Assembly: GCF_019967995.1 (NCBI RefSeq)
Contig: NZ_CP065377.1
Coordinates: 806,001 to 870,000 of the forward strand
Direction of reading: 5' to 3'
From: Faecalibacterium prausnitzii
GTDB taxonomy: Bacteria; Bacillota; Clostridia; Oscillospirales; Ruminococcaceae
Length of the DNA: 64,000 nucleotides
Below are positions 22,204 to 31,420 of this stretch, piece by piece (positions within the stretch are counted from its first letter, which is position 1; each line of letters begins with the position of its first letter). The position numbers and the translations under genes are program-made. The notes beneath the pieces were generated by a model. It was given only the letters and a program-made list of their open reading frames with translations, was not told where the DNA came from and searched no databases.

Positions 22204-23319
22204 ATGAGTCTGAAATATACCTGCCCCAGCTGTGGAACCCCATTGGGTTATGAGGGATTGTGTTGGAAATGTAAGTGCGAGCAAGAACGGCAAGCTGCTC
22301 TGGCCTGGATGCCGGAACAAATTGTCGAAAAACAAAGAAACTTGATACAGAACATCCAGAGGCTGGCTGATATGGAGGACCCAGAGTTCGCCGACTTTTG
22401 GCAGCTGCTTGGCTACCATGATGCCATCACCCCGGAGATTCAGCGAGTGGCACTGGCCGCAGAGGTGTTCTGGCCCTGTGAGATCTATTATCATGCTCCC
22501 GCCGATGTGCGGGATGGTCTGATCCATGCGCTGTTGTCCGCAGAATATTCCAGCGCGGCCTCCAACCTGATGAGTTGCCTTGCTATGCAAGGAGATGACA
22601 AGGCAATGGAGACTCTGCTGGAGCTGGAGCGAAATCCCCGGCCCTGGCGCAAGGGCCTCTATGTAGACCCATCCAGCTATGCGCAGATCGGAGGCTGGAC
22701 CTTCGACAAGGAGGGCCAGAAAATCCAGCTCAACTTCGATACCTGCTATCCTATGGTCAAAGGAACCACCAGCGAGAAATCTCCCGTCCGCATTGGCCGG
22801 GCACGGGAGGACACATGCCCCCACTGTGGCGGACGCATGGTGGACATGCTGGTGCTGGATGGCCGGGATGAGCGGCTGAAATTTCTGGGGTTGGATGGTA
22901 TTCTGACTGCCACCTGCTGCCCCAACTGTGTGGGATTCTTGAAAGGTCCAGCCTTTAACAGTTTTACCCTGGATGGCGGCGTGGAAGTCTTTCCCTCCGA
23001 GCTCTTTGACGGGGCGGAGAAAACGGATTGCTATGTCAGTCTCGAGGACTACAAGGCCCTCACGGAAAATCCCTTTGTGCTGGGCGAAGCGCCCGTGCCC
23101 CTGTTTTACGGTGCGGCCTGCCAGGATGTGAACACGGTGGGTGGCTTTGCCAACTGGGTACAGGACGCGGAATATACGACCTGCCCCCACTGCGGGAAAC
23201 CTATGAAATATCTGGCCCAGATTCAGTGGGATACGGTGTTTGACTGTGCAGAGGGCACGCTCTATGTGGAATTCTGCCCGGACTGCCATATCGTGTCCAT
23301 GCAGCACCAGCAGACCTGA
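22204..23319 (+). CDS. Zinc-ribbon and DUF1963-like (YwqG) array protein
   Basis: The start follows AAGGAG. The 371-residue protein opens with a zinc ribbon (YTCPSCGTPLGY...LCWKCKCE). A helical middle follows, then a C-terminal half that resembles DUF1963/YwqG: GGWTFDKEGQKIQL, TCPHCGGRMVDMLVLDG, VGGFANWVQDAEYTTCPHCG and a final VEFCPDCHIVSMQ. DUF1963 proteins often stand among immunity genes. It is the first complete gene of the same-strand array and lies next to the candidate promoter. The assignment of the C-terminal domain is moderate. Confidence 0.55.
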   Translation: MSLKYTCPSCGTPLGYEGLCWKCKCEQERQAALAWMPEQIVEKQRNLIQNIQRLADMEDPEFADFWQLLGYHDAITPEIQRVALAAEVFWPCEIYYHAPADVRDGLIHALLSAEYSSAASNLMSCLAMQGDDKAMETLLELERNPRPWRKGLYVDPSSYAQIGGWTFDKEGQKIQLNFDTCYPMVKGTTSEKSPVRIGRAREDTCPHCGGRMVDMLVLDGRDERLKFLGLDGILTATCCPNCVGFLKGPAFNSFTLDGGVEVFPSELFDGAEKTDCYVSLEDYKALTENPFVLGEAPVPLFYGAACQDVNTVGGFANWVQDAEYTTCPHCGKPMKYLAQIQWDTVFDCAEGTLYVEFCPDCHIVSMQHQQT

Positions 23320-23380
23320 AAAAGTCGCACAGTATGAAAAGAGAAATACCAGCAGGTATTTGCGTAAGGAGGCGTCCACT

Positions 23381-23659
23381 ATGTGCGAGCACTGCCGAAA
23401 CATTCAAACATGGAGAAAATTTGACGCCCCAAAGGACTATCTGGCCTGTATTGCTTACATTCAGCAGTTGGTGTCGGAGGGGGAATTTGAACTGATGCAA
23501 GAGGAATCCACCTGCCCACTGGAGAAGGTAAAGACAGAGGATGGCTGGGCGGATGAAATCATGGCCCACATGATCCGGTGCAAGCACTGCGGCCAGATCT
23601 TCACCTGTGTGGTCAACACCTGGCGAGGCAGCGAACACTTCAGAAAAGGCAAGGGATAA
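23381..23659 (+). CDS. Small Cys-rich array protein
   Basis: ATG 23381 follows TAAGGAGG. The 92-residue product has CEHCRNIQTWRKF at the N-terminus and HMIRCKHCGQIFTCVVNTWR near the C-terminus; the two Cys-x2-Cys pairs could hold a zinc ion. The middle helix carries an acidic patch (EGEFELMQEES). The family is not recognised. It fits the size of a single-domain immunity protein. Confidence 0.6.
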   Translation: MCEHCRNIQTWRKFDAPKDYLACIAYIQQLVSEGEFELMQEESTCPLEKVKTEDGWADEIMAHMIRCKHCGQIFTCVVNTWRGSEHFRKGKG

Positions 23660-23677
23660 CACAGAAAAGGCGGTGAA

Positions 23678-24190
23678 ATGATGAATCAGACAGAAGAAAC
23701 AAAACTGCTGGAGCAGACTGAGGAGTGGAATGATGCGGACGAGTTCTCACGATGTATTGAGGCCATCGAGGCTATCCCGGAGCAGGAGCGAGATTATTTG
23801 CTAACCGTCAAGTTGAGTCGGGCTTACAGCAATCTGGCGGTCCTGGGAGATCATGGAGAGCACGGAACCGACAGTGAAGTGGACGGAAATCTCATCCAGC
23901 ACGCCATCCGACTGCTGGAGTCCGTTCGCACCCAGGGAGAAAACGACCCTTACTGGAACTCCCGGATGGGCTATTCCTGCCTGATGGCATACAGCTCCGC
24001 AGCCATCGCCTATGAATACGCAAAACGCTGGCTGGCCCTGGCCCCGGATGACCCAGCCGCCCAAAAGCTGGTTCGGGACTGCGAGGAATATCTTGAGGAG
24101 GAAAAAGCCTTGGAAATAGATTTGAAAGAACGGGAGGAATTTATTCGGCGGGAAACTCCCGATGATGAAAAGGGGGTTATATGTAAATGA
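23678..24190 (+). CDS. TPR-like protein related to the giant array protein
   Basis: The 170 residues form a TPR-like helical repeat with an N-terminal EEWNDADEFSRCIEAIEAIP block, a LGDHGE turn and ALAPDDPAAQKLVRDCEEYL. The same blocks occur in the second TPR region of the 1,786-residue protein (EQWNDEDEYTRCIQALNAIP, then IGDHDE), so the two share an ancestor. It overlaps the next gene by four bases (ATGA). The free module may have donated to, or come from, the fusion. Confidence 0.65.
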   Translation: MMNQTEETKLLEQTEEWNDADEFSRCIEAIEAIPEQERDYLLTVKLSRAYSNLAVLGDHGEHGTDSEVDGNLIQHAIRLLESVRTQGENDPYWNSRMGYSCLMAYSSAAIAYEYAKRWLALAPDDPAAQKLVRDCEEYLEEEKALEIDLKEREEFIRRETPDDEKGVICK

Positions 24191-24420
24191 ACAGCGAACA
24201 GATCACAGTATTTTTGCAAGAGCATTGGTATATTGCCTCGGTGCTCATCGGGGCCGTGATTTTAATTGGAGCGACCCGCAACTGGAACTGGCTCTGCGAC
24301 CCCACTGGTACGCGGGATGCCCACCGCCACAGCAGAGGATACCGGCGGGTGGTGTTCTTTCTGTTGGGTGTTCTCCTGATTGTGGTGAGTATCTGGGGAT
24401 TTGTGCTGAAATTGAAATAG
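24187..24420 (+). CDS. Imm17-type two-helix membrane protein
   Basis: The 77-residue product has two membrane segments (YIASVLIGAVILIGAT and VVFFLLGVLLIVVSIWGFV). They are separated by a short loop with NWNWLCDPTGTRDAH. The W-x-W motif after the first helix matches immunity protein 17, a family found beside polymorphic toxins. It overlaps the TPR gene by four bases and lies 13 bases before the next gene. Confidence 0.7.
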   Translation: MNSEQITVFLQEHWYIASVLIGAVILIGATRNWNWLCDPTGTRDAHRHSRGYRRVVFFLLGVLLIVVSIWGFVLKLK

Positions 24421-24433
24421 GAGGAGAAAGACT

Positions 24434-24976
24434 ATGATGACTGAGAAATATCCCACCTGGCTCATCGGCCATGTGAAAGAATGGGCGGAGAAGCGTTTGC
24501 CCACCGTGATACTTTGTTCCACCACCGGCAATGAACTGCTGGAGGTTTGGTATTACGGAGATCTGCTCACGGTGAAAGGAGAACCCCAATCCTATATCAT
24601 AGATAGCGACGAGGCCCCCGGACTGGTGACAGCCCGTGACCCGGAGAGCGGCGAGGAGTTCGTCATCTTTGACGGTGGACGGCATGGCTACGACAATATG
24701 TTCTGCGATGAACATGATCCATCCGAGCTGGAGCACCGCCCCCTCAAGCGGTATGAGATCCCCGCCTCCAAGTTGGTGCTGGAGCTGGGGTACAGCATTG
24801 ACTATGAGGACGAAAAAGAGAACTTTGAACCGGATGAGGCGGATACCGTGGAACTGATCAACGGTGAACGGATGCCGTGGGAGCAGGCCAAGCGGGACGG
24901 CATCGACTATATCGCCCTTTACTATGTGAACGAGAAAGGAAAACCAGTCCAGATCCTGGACGCAGAGCTGGCCTGA
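24434..24976 (+). CDS. Array protein of unknown family, 180 residues
   Basis: The start (ATG ATG) follows GGAGGAG. The product is acidic and strand-rich in the first half (TVILCSTTGNELLEVWYYGD, SGEEFVIFDGGRHGYDNMFC), then has a segment with many Glu/Asp and a C-terminal IDYIALYYVNEKGKPVQIL. The acidity and single-domain build match immunity proteins that cap basic toxins, but no family is recognised. Confidence 0.6.
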   Translation: MMTEKYPTWLIGHVKEWAEKRLPTVILCSTTGNELLEVWYYGDLLTVKGEPQSYIIDSDEAPGLVTARDPESGEEFVIFDGGRHGYDNMFCDEHDPSELEHRPLKRYEIPASKLVLELGYSIDYEDEKENFEPDEADTVELINGERMPWEQAKRDGIDYIALYYVNEKGKPVQILDAELA

Positions 24977-25017
24977 GTATACCGCAGCCAGATGACGGGA
25001 TAAAGGAGGGCGACAGC

Positions 25018-25359
25018 GTGATCGGGACAGATGAAAACCGGGCGGTGCTCCATGTGGAGGTCATCTTCTGGAGCGGCAAACGAAAAATACCACCCAGCCT
25101 GGTCAGCGGAAAGTATTGTCCCCATTTTGTGGTCACAGGAACTACAGAATATTTGGGTGTATGCTTTCTGGACGGAACCGAGTGTACATTTGATACACCA
25201 GCTTTGGGAAATGCCCAACCCCTATATCCAGATACCATTGACTATGCCCCGCTGGAAAACAATGCGGAATTTTTGATCTATGAGGGAGCCAATGCCGTTG
25301 GCAAGGGCCGGGTGCTGGGCCGAACCGTTCCCTATAAAGTGAAACAACAACGAAAGTAG
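25018..25359 (+). CDS. EF-Tu C-terminal-like domain protein
   Basis: GTG 25018 follows AAAGGAGG. The 113 residues read as one beta-barrel: VEVIFWSGKRKIPPSLVSGK, HFVVTGTTEYLGVCFLDG, then AEFLIYEGANAVGKGRVLG. This resembles domain 3 of EF-Tu and the related stand-alone barrel proteins seen in immunity arrays. EF-Tu is a known target or cofactor of contact-dependent toxins, so mimicry is conceivable; this is inference. The next gene begins seven bases later. Confidence 0.55.
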   Translation: MIGTDENRAVLHVEVIFWSGKRKIPPSLVSGKYCPHFVVTGTTEYLGVCFLDGTECTFDTPALGNAQPLYPDTIDYAPLENNAEFLIYEGANAVGKGRVLGRTVPYKVKQQRK

Positions 25360-25366
25360 GTGCCTT

Positions 25367-26446
25367 ATGTACCAAATTGCATATATTGGCCGCTGGGAGA
25401 CCCTCCCGGAAACGGCTGCCGCCATTTGTGACTATGACACTTCCAAGCTGGAGGTACTGCTCCAGGGCGGTCTGGATTTAGATGTTCCCATCCAGCTCAG
25501 CGAATATATCAAGCTGATGCCGCTGGAGATCGCGGTTTTTCGGAATGATGTGCCCATGATCCACTTCCTGCTGGAGCATGGAGCTGATCCCGGTCTGGCA
25601 GAGGAACAGCCCCTGCTGCTCACTGCCGCCCGCTGTTGTGGGCCGGAGGTGGTGGCGCTCTTTGCTGGACAGGCCGCAAAACTCAGCCCGAAGCAGAAAG
25701 AGCGGGCCTTCCAGGAAGTGCGCTGGGGCAATCGTCCGGAGAATATCCTGGTGCTAGAGCAAGCCGGGATCACAGTGAACAAGTTTGGCGGCGAGGCATT
25801 CCGGGCCGCTGTGTCTGAGGGCAATGCCAAACTTGCCCAGCTGCTTCTGGAAAAAGGGGCAGACATCAATTACCACAAGCCGGACATGGTGTTTCCGAAC
25901 GCCTCTACCCCTGTCACCGAGGCCGCCCGCTCCAACAATTTCTCCATGGTGCGCTGGCTGGTGGAACAGGGAGCGAATATCACCCTTGTTGACAAATACG
26001 GCGACCGGCCTTACAGTGTGGCAGTTCAAAACAAGAATCAAGAGATGGCCGACTACCTGAAGGCGCTGGAGCCGGAGGACTGGCACAACGAACAAGAAAA
26101 GGTCCGGCAGCTTATGCCCTACAAGCTGCCTGCCAAGTTGGTGGAATACTTGAAAACCGGCCCCCTGCGTTTGGAATTCCCGGAGCAGGAATGGGTGAAA
26201 TGGGCGGAGCTGTACCCCTACATGGATGTACAGGAGATGACCTGGAAACGGAAAAAGTTGCTCTCCCTTATGGCGAAAATGGACAATTACAGCGACTATC
26301 TGCTGCTGTGGAGCCCCAGGGACAAAAAGCTGTGGTATCTGGACATTGAGCATAAGGAGTTTCATCCGTTAGCCAAATGGGAGGAATTTATTGCTGATCC
26401 CGGAAAATATCTCAATGGAATGATTGAGGGCGAGTTTGAGGAATAA
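25367..26446 (+). CDS. Ankyrin-repeat protein with SUKH-like tail
   Basis: The 359-residue product has ankyrin repeats from about 30 to 235 (PLEIAVFRNDVPMIHFLLEH, AVSEGNAKLAQLLLEKGADI, AARSNNFSMVRWLVEQGANI). A C-terminal segment follows with YLLLWSPRDKKLWYLDIEHK and WEEFIADPGKYLNGM, which resembles the last part of SMI1/KNR4 (SUKH) proteins. Ankyrin immunity proteins are known partners of polymorphic toxins. It sits in the middle of the compact operon. Confidence 0.7.
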   Translation: MYQIAYIGRWETLPETAAAICDYDTSKLEVLLQGGLDLDVPIQLSEYIKLMPLEIAVFRNDVPMIHFLLEHGADPGLAEEQPLLLTAARCCGPEVVALFAGQAAKLSPKQKERAFQEVRWGNRPENILVLEQAGITVNKFGGEAFRAAVSEGNAKLAQLLLEKGADINYHKPDMVFPNASTPVTEAARSNNFSMVRWLVEQGANITLVDKYGDRPYSVAVQNKNQEMADYLKALEPEDWHNEQEKVRQLMPYKLPAKLVEYLKTGPLRLEFPEQEWVKWAELYPYMDVQEMTWKRKKLLSLMAKMDNYSDYLLLWSPRDKKLWYLDIEHKEFHPLAKWEEFIADPGKYLNGMIEGEFEE

Positions 26447-26459
26447 GGAGAGAAGCAAA

Positions 26460-27215
26460 ATGGAACAGGCATACTGCACCGCAGTTTTCTGGCGCGGCGG
26501 AGAAAAGATTGATCTGAATGGACTAAAACCAGATGCGGTACGGTGTCTGTCTGTGACGGGAGAGCGGAAGGTGAATCTGTCCTTCCTGCGAGATTATCCC
26601 AATCTGGAGGAACTGACCCTAATGGAAAAGTGTGAGGGTGTAGAAGTTCTCTCCGGGCTAAAGCAGCTTCATACACTGTCTCTATGGCTGTCGGCCCCTG
26701 TTTCCTGGGACAATGTTTCTCTCCCCGGCCTGCGTGTCCTCCACCTGCGTGGGGAAAAGAATGGCGACATCACCCCACTTCTCACCAGCATTACCTATCT
26801 CCATTTGGAGGAAATGCGGAAAACGGAAGATATTGCCCCTTTCCTGACTCCAGCGACCCGGCTTCAGAAACTCTATCTCCAGGCACTTCCAGCTGTGCAG
26901 GAACTACCGGCTCTGGAGGGGCTTCCTTCCATTTATGCCCTGAAACTCTATGAACTGCATAAACTCAGCGATTTGTCCGCCCTATCTCTCAGCCATTTGC
27001 GCTACTTTGCCGCCTCTCTGATTGCGGATAAACTCTCCGCTCAGGCGCTGGCAGATGCTGTGATGGCGATTCCCAATCTGGAGGCAGCCGCGCTCCAGCT
27101 GGCTGATCGCTCCGAGCGGCGCTATGGCGGTGTCCAAAAAGCCTTTGCCGCCGCTGGGAAGTCCCCACTGCTGCGGGAGGAAATCAGTGCTTTGACCACA
27201 TGGCTGTCGCTGTAA
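26460..27215 (+). CDS. Leucine-rich-repeat array protein
   Basis: ATG 26460 follows AAGGAG. The 251 residues hold irregular LRRs (YPNLEELTLMEKCEGVEVLS, LKQLHTLSLWLSAP, LPGLRVLHLRGEKNGDITPL, LQKLYLQALPAVQELPAL) and a helical C-terminus. There is no signal or anchor, so it is cytosolic. LRR proteins of this type stand in immunity gene clusters. It is 13 bases from its upstream neighbour. Confidence 0.65.
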   Translation: MEQAYCTAVFWRGGEKIDLNGLKPDAVRCLSVTGERKVNLSFLRDYPNLEELTLMEKCEGVEVLSGLKQLHTLSLWLSAPVSWDNVSLPGLRVLHLRGEKNGDITPLLTSITYLHLEEMRKTEDIAPFLTPATRLQKLYLQALPAVQELPALEGLPSIYALKLYELHKLSDLSALSLSHLRYFAASLIADKLSAQALADAVMAIPNLEAAALQLADRSERRYGGVQKAFAAAGKSPLLREEISALTTWLSL

Positions 27216-27239
27216 CACAACGGAAAGGAGGCGACCAGA

Positions 27240-27914
27240 TTGTGTGAGAATGCGAAAATTCTTTGTCCTTACTGTTTGACAAGAGAAATTGATCCGGCAC
27301 AGGCGATATGCTCTGTTTGTTATTCAAAAGAGGATAAATTGGAACGAGGCAGTTGGGATGATCTGCGGAAGCGCAAGAATACCGATGAAATCCAGATGTT
27401 TACCATAGCCAAGAAAGTAGATGAAGCGTTCCAGGTACCAGAAAATAAAGCCTATGCCTGTAGAGAGAAACACGAAATGATTCAGGCTGAGGCTTTGGAG
27501 CGGGAAATGGAGGCTTTTCACCGGCGGCGAATTCTCTGTATGGCGGAGATATTTTCCAAGATTGATTGTAGCAGCCTCTTTCCCAGCTACATAGAACTGG
27601 ATACCTATTTCAAGAATGTGCGGGATTATGCCCATCAACGCATTGCTGCAGAACAACTCAGAGAGGTTTGGGAGTATCTGCGGTCACAGATTCCATGGAA
27701 ATCCCTATCCAGTCAGCAGATGGATCTGGGGGCTGAACTTCTCAACTTTTGGTGCGGAGAAGATGAGTTGGATTGGGGCTATTCTCAATATTTTGAGATT
27801 GCAGCAGGTAATCTCAAACCGTTTATTGCAATGACCTTATTCACAGAGATTCTGTGTAAGCATTTTCCAGATGTAATGTCTGCGCCAGTCAAGCGGCTGA
27901 GCAGCAAACTTTGA
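27240..27914 (+). CDS. Zinc-ribbon helical array protein
   Basis: TTG 27240 follows AAAGGAGG; no in-frame ATG lies near. The 224-residue product begins with a zinc ribbon (KILCPYCLTREIDPAQAICSVC). A mostly helical body follows, with acidic and aromatic residues (MDLGAELLNFWCGEDELDWG). Its A+T content is visibly higher than that of its neighbours, so it may have joined the array from another source. The family is not recognised. Confidence 0.6.
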   Translation: MCENAKILCPYCLTREIDPAQAICSVCYSKEDKLERGSWDDLRKRKNTDEIQMFTIAKKVDEAFQVPENKAYACREKHEMIQAEALEREMEAFHRRRILCMAEIFSKIDCSSLFPSYIELDTYFKNVRDYAHQRIAAEQLREVWEYLRSQIPWKSLSSQQMDLGAELLNFWCGEDELDWGYSQYFEIAAGNLKPFIAMTLFTEILCKHFPDVMSAPVKRLSSKL

Positions 27915-27937
27915 GGCACTAAAAAGGGGGTACTTTT

Positions 27938-30370
27938 ATGCCAGACTGGGCACAAATCATAGATGATGCCTTGGACATTCTGAAATTTGATGGAGCCGTA
28001 CAGGACACTCTGGCGGAACTGCGAGAAAAATGGGGCGCGCAGGTCCCGGCGCTGCTGGATGAACGCTTTGATGCCGTTGGCGTTCAGTATATGAAGCTAT
28101 CCCATGAAAAAGGGGCGGCGGCATTGGGGCAGGAGCTGTCTGCCTTCGGCTGGGCACTGTATAACTTGGACGATGAGGACGAGTATCTGTTTGCCTTAAT
28201 CCCAGAAGAAGAACGCAGCGAATGGGAACGCTACTGCAAAAAGCAGGGGCAATATTGCCACCTGATGAAACAGCAAGGGCGAAAATGGGGCGACCATGCC
28301 AAGGAGCAGGACCCTGGGAAGCTGATGCCCTGCGAGGAATACATACTTCAGGATGAGTACGATTATTTCTTCAACTCCCTGGCGGGTGATTTTGCGGCGG
28401 GCGAATGGAAAAACCAGGATGCAGAAGAATGGAAAAACGGCTGTGTGGCCGATCTGCGCCAGCGTCCGCCGCAAGTAATCCGCTCCCACAGCTTGCCGCA
28501 CCTTGGGTGCCTTACCTATTCCCCGGAACATGAACTATATGCTGCATCGAGGGCCGCTGGCAGCGGGACGATTGGCCGGGCATTACTGAGCAAGAATCCA
28601 GCCACGCTCAACTGGGCCGAACCGTCCCCCATTGGATATGACGGTCCACCCCAGACCCTGTGCTGGGCTGACCATTCCCTCTGGGCGGGTGATCCCACCA
28701 ACGCTACACGGATTGAACTCACCGACCGGGGCACCTGTCAGGATGTGAAAAACTGGCCCCTGCCGGAAGATGGATGGAGCACCAAATACCATTGTGGCAT
28801 CGTGACAGACGGGCTGGGCCGGGTCTACTTTTCCAACGAGTGGTACAAGGGGCAGATTTACCGCTGGGAAAACGGCAAGGTAACAAAACACACCTTCTCT
28901 CTGGACGGATACGACCATCTCTCCGAGGCCGTTCCCGTTCCCGGCACAGGCCGCATTACCATGATCCACGCAGTCAGTGGCAAGTGGCGGATGGAAGAAT
29001 GCCTGCTGGAACTGGATATGGACACCGGGCGGTGCCGAATTGCCCCCCTGCCTGGAATGGGCGAGGGGCTGAAACTTCGCTGGTTTACCGGGGACTGGCT
29101 GCTGGTGCAGGGAAACGGCGAGATCCTCTCCGATGACTTTGCCCAGCTCATCAATAGGAACACCCGTGAAGTGCTGCGTATCCGTCCGGGAATGTTCGGC
29201 GGGGAGAACATGCAGCACATTGGAATACTCACCGATGGCACGGTGGTCATCGTCACCCGGCGGGATAGGGTTGGGCCGGTATTTCGTTATCCCATCGACT
29301 TCTGGGGCTTCCTTCGGACGGCAAACAAGCCCAAAAAGCTGGAATGGCGAGAGTACAAAGAAGTATACCCGAATCTGCCCTTCTTTCTACCGTCCAAGAC
29401 CACGGAGCGAAAAATTATTATCAAAAAAGACAGCCTGACCATCCTGGGGTCGGTGTTTACGCCGCCGTTTACCCTGTCGCAGCTGGCGGAAAAATTGGGG
29501 CCTGCCCGCATTGTCCTGCAAAATGGAACACGGAAAAGCCCCATTACAGGCCGAGAGAGTCCCTATACCCAGGCACTTGCTTTGTGGGACGAGCTTGGAC
29601 TCCAGGGCTGGTTAGATGAAGATGAGCAGACCATCAAAACCCTTGGTGTCCGGGTAGCGGCACAGGGAGAGTATGCGGTTCGGCAGACATTTGACGGAAC
29701 GGTTTGGATCGGGTCCAAGGACTACCGGGAGGCCAGTTGGAAGGATTTCGCCGGATTTGCCCATACCCTCAAATTAGGCGGCTTTACCGTTTATACCCGC
29801 TTGCCGGGTCCTGTTTCAGAGGAGCAGTCAGCGCAGAAAGCAAAGCTGGAGGCCCTCTCCGCCATGGTGCAGATCAGCTGGAAAGAGCCAGAGCAAAAGG
29901 CAGCGAAAGCGCAGAAATACAAGTTATCCAAGCCGACTGAACCAGTGCTCACCTTTACCAGCTTCAACTTCAAGCTGGCGGTCATGGAAGTCCTGATGTA
30001 CGAGAAAGGCTTACTGGCTCCTAAACTGGATGCCCATGAGTTTGCCAGAGAGTATAGCCGACGCAAGATCGACATTGACGCGGAAGGGTATGAACCCATC
30101 CCAGAGATTCGGAAGTGGCTGGAGAAATACCCTGTCCCGGAGCGGTTGGCCCCGGAGGTCACAGAAATCGAGATGGATGGCGGCAGCGAGATTTATACCC
30201 AGCTCTGTCCGTTCTGGGATGGCGAGGATGGAGCCTTTGATCTTAATACCATTACGGAGGCGGAACTGCGCCAGTTCCCCAATCTCAAACATATTACCCT
30301 CATGTCCTCCAAGCCGGAACAGGTGCTGCCCGTTCTGGAACGGTGCGGTATCAAGGTAGACTTGCTGTGA
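27938..30370 (+). CDS. Propeller, DUF7738-like and DUF6892 immunity-type protein
   Basis: The 810-residue protein has three parts. Residues 1-160 are helical. Residues about 190-470 are strand repeats with Trp/Tyr/Gly turns (YHCGIVTDGLGRVYFSNEWY, GKVTKHTFSLDGYDHLSE), probably a beta-propeller. A DUF7738-like segment (about 493-600, IIIKKDSLTILGSVFTPPFT) follows, and DUF6892 ends the protein (about 665-810, FNFKLAVMEVLMYEKG, ALDAHEFA-type, VTEIEMDGGSEIYTQLCPFW). DUF6892 occurs in immunity gene neighbourhoods. Several immunity domains in one chain parallel the giant protein downstream. Confidence 0.7.
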   Translation: MPDWAQIIDDALDILKFDGAVQDTLAELREKWGAQVPALLDERFDAVGVQYMKLSHEKGAAALGQELSAFGWALYNLDDEDEYLFALIPEEERSEWERYCKKQGQYCHLMKQQGRKWGDHAKEQDPGKLMPCEEYILQDEYDYFFNSLAGDFAAGEWKNQDAEEWKNGCVADLRQRPPQVIRSHSLPHLGCLTYSPEHELYAASRAAGSGTIGRALLSKNPATLNWAEPSPIGYDGPPQTLCWADHSLWAGDPTNATRIELTDRGTCQDVKNWPLPEDGWSTKYHCGIVTDGLGRVYFSNEWYKGQIYRWENGKVTKHTFSLDGYDHLSEAVPVPGTGRITMIHAVSGKWRMEECLLELDMDTGRCRIAPLPGMGEGLKLRWFTGDWLLVQGNGEILSDDFAQLINRNTREVLRIRPGMFGGENMQHIGILTDGTVVIVTRRDRVGPVFRYPIDFWGFLRTANKPKKLEWREYKEVYPNLPFFLPSKTTERKIIIKKDSLTILGSVFTPPFTLSQLAEKLGPARIVLQNGTRKSPITGRESPYTQALALWDELGLQGWLDEDEQTIKTLGVRVAAQGEYAVRQTFDGTVWIGSKDYREASWKDFAGFAHTLKLGGFTVYTRLPGPVSEEQSAQKAKLEALSAMVQISWKEPEQKAAKAQKYKLSKPTEPVLTFTSFNFKLAVMEVLMYEKGLLAPKLDAHEFAREYSRRKIDIDAEGYEPIPEIRKWLEKYPVPERLAPEVTEIEMDGGSEIYTQLCPFWDGEDGAFDLNTITEAELRQFPNLKHITLMSSKPEQVLPVLERCGIKVDLL

Positions 30371-30379
30371 GGTGAAAGC

Positions 30380-31411
30380 ATGAAAGCGAAACTAAAAGTG
30401 ATAAAGAACTGGGAGTTTGAGGAATTTGAACTGACGGGAACTTCCTTCAAATACAGCCCGACTGGATGCAAAGGTATGGTAGCCCGCAGCGAGGATGAAA
30501 TTGTGTTTTGGACCTATCATCTCGTGCAAAAGTGCAGCGGCGTTTTGTGGGTCAAAGGCGAAGTTTCCAGGTGGATTCCCAGCCCGGAGCCGAAAGAGCA
30601 GCAAGATGTTTGGGAAGATCCTGTCTTGCTCTCATGCGACAGAGGAATACTGTTGGTTTGCCCGGCCAGTAAATCCCTTTGGTGGATGCCGCAGATGGAT
30701 GGAGAGTGGATTCCGATCCCCATGGATAACTGGTGTGCCCAGGGTATTCCCAAGCCGGTGGCAGTCACCGGAAGCCAGGGCGTTTTCCCTATTGTGTGCC
30801 GAGTGGACAACTCCGCTGATGCGACCAACAGTTTTACCAGCCTGACGGTAGACTTTGAAACCATGACTGCACACTGGGCAGAAAGCGGCTCTTGCGTATA
30901 CAGCAAAGCAGGAACCCGACAGACCCATTTGGCGGCGGTAGAGCGAGCTGGCGGCAATTTTGTCCAGGCAGACTTTCACTACAACTATCCTATGATTGGC
31001 TCCATACTGGAACAGAACGGACAGTTTTATGCCTTTTTGGAAAGCAGCACCATCAATCCGGCGGGTCTTTCTCTCATGGGCTACTATTGGTATCTGGAAC
31101 TGGAGGAAAACGGACTATTCAAAAAGAAACTGTGGGGCAAAGATAATTTAAGCCGCCTGCCCGGAAAACACGGGATGCGCGGAAAATTCTCCGGTGACAG
31201 GACTTGCCTGATCCTATCTCCCATTTTTAAGAATGATGACTGGAAGGGTAAACAAAAGGTGCTGCGCCTTTCGGATTTGGTGCTGATCGACCTTGCCATG
31301 CCCCGTGGATACGCTTCCTTCCATGTGCTGGATGTATGGGGAAATCGGGCATTTCTCAGCGATGAGAAAGACAAGCTGGTTCTTTGTGAAATGACCTTGG
31401 AACAGTTATGA
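30380..31411 (+). CDS. Strand-rich array protein, 343 residues
   Basis: The start follows GAGGTGAAAGC. The product has repeated strand segments with aromatic turns (DEIVFWTYHLVQKCSGVLWV, RGILLVCPASKSLWWMPQMD, GQFYAFLESSTINPAG, MPRGYASFHVLDVWGNRAFL). These suggest another propeller-like fold similar in style to the middle of the 810-residue neighbour. No family is recognised. It lies nine bases after that gene and ten before the next. Confidence 0.55.
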   Translation: MKAKLKVIKNWEFEEFELTGTSFKYSPTGCKGMVARSEDEIVFWTYHLVQKCSGVLWVKGEVSRWIPSPEPKEQQDVWEDPVLLSCDRGILLVCPASKSLWWMPQMDGEWIPIPMDNWCAQGIPKPVAVTGSQGVFPIVCRVDNSADATNSFTSLTVDFETMTAHWAESGSCVYSKAGTRQTHLAAVERAGGNFVQADFHYNYPMIGSILEQNGQFYAFLESSTINPAGLSLMGYYWYLELEENGLFKKKLWGKDNLSRLPGKHGMRGKFSGDRTCLILSPIFKNDDWKGKQKVLRLSDLVLIDLAMPRGYASFHVLDVWGNRAFLSDEKDKLVLCEMTLEQL

Positions 31412-31420
31412 GGTAAACCA

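Noticed and set aside
22141..23403. 420-residue minus-strand frame over the first array gene
   Set aside because: The plus strand has a clear ribosome site and four paired Cys motifs; the antisense frame has neither.
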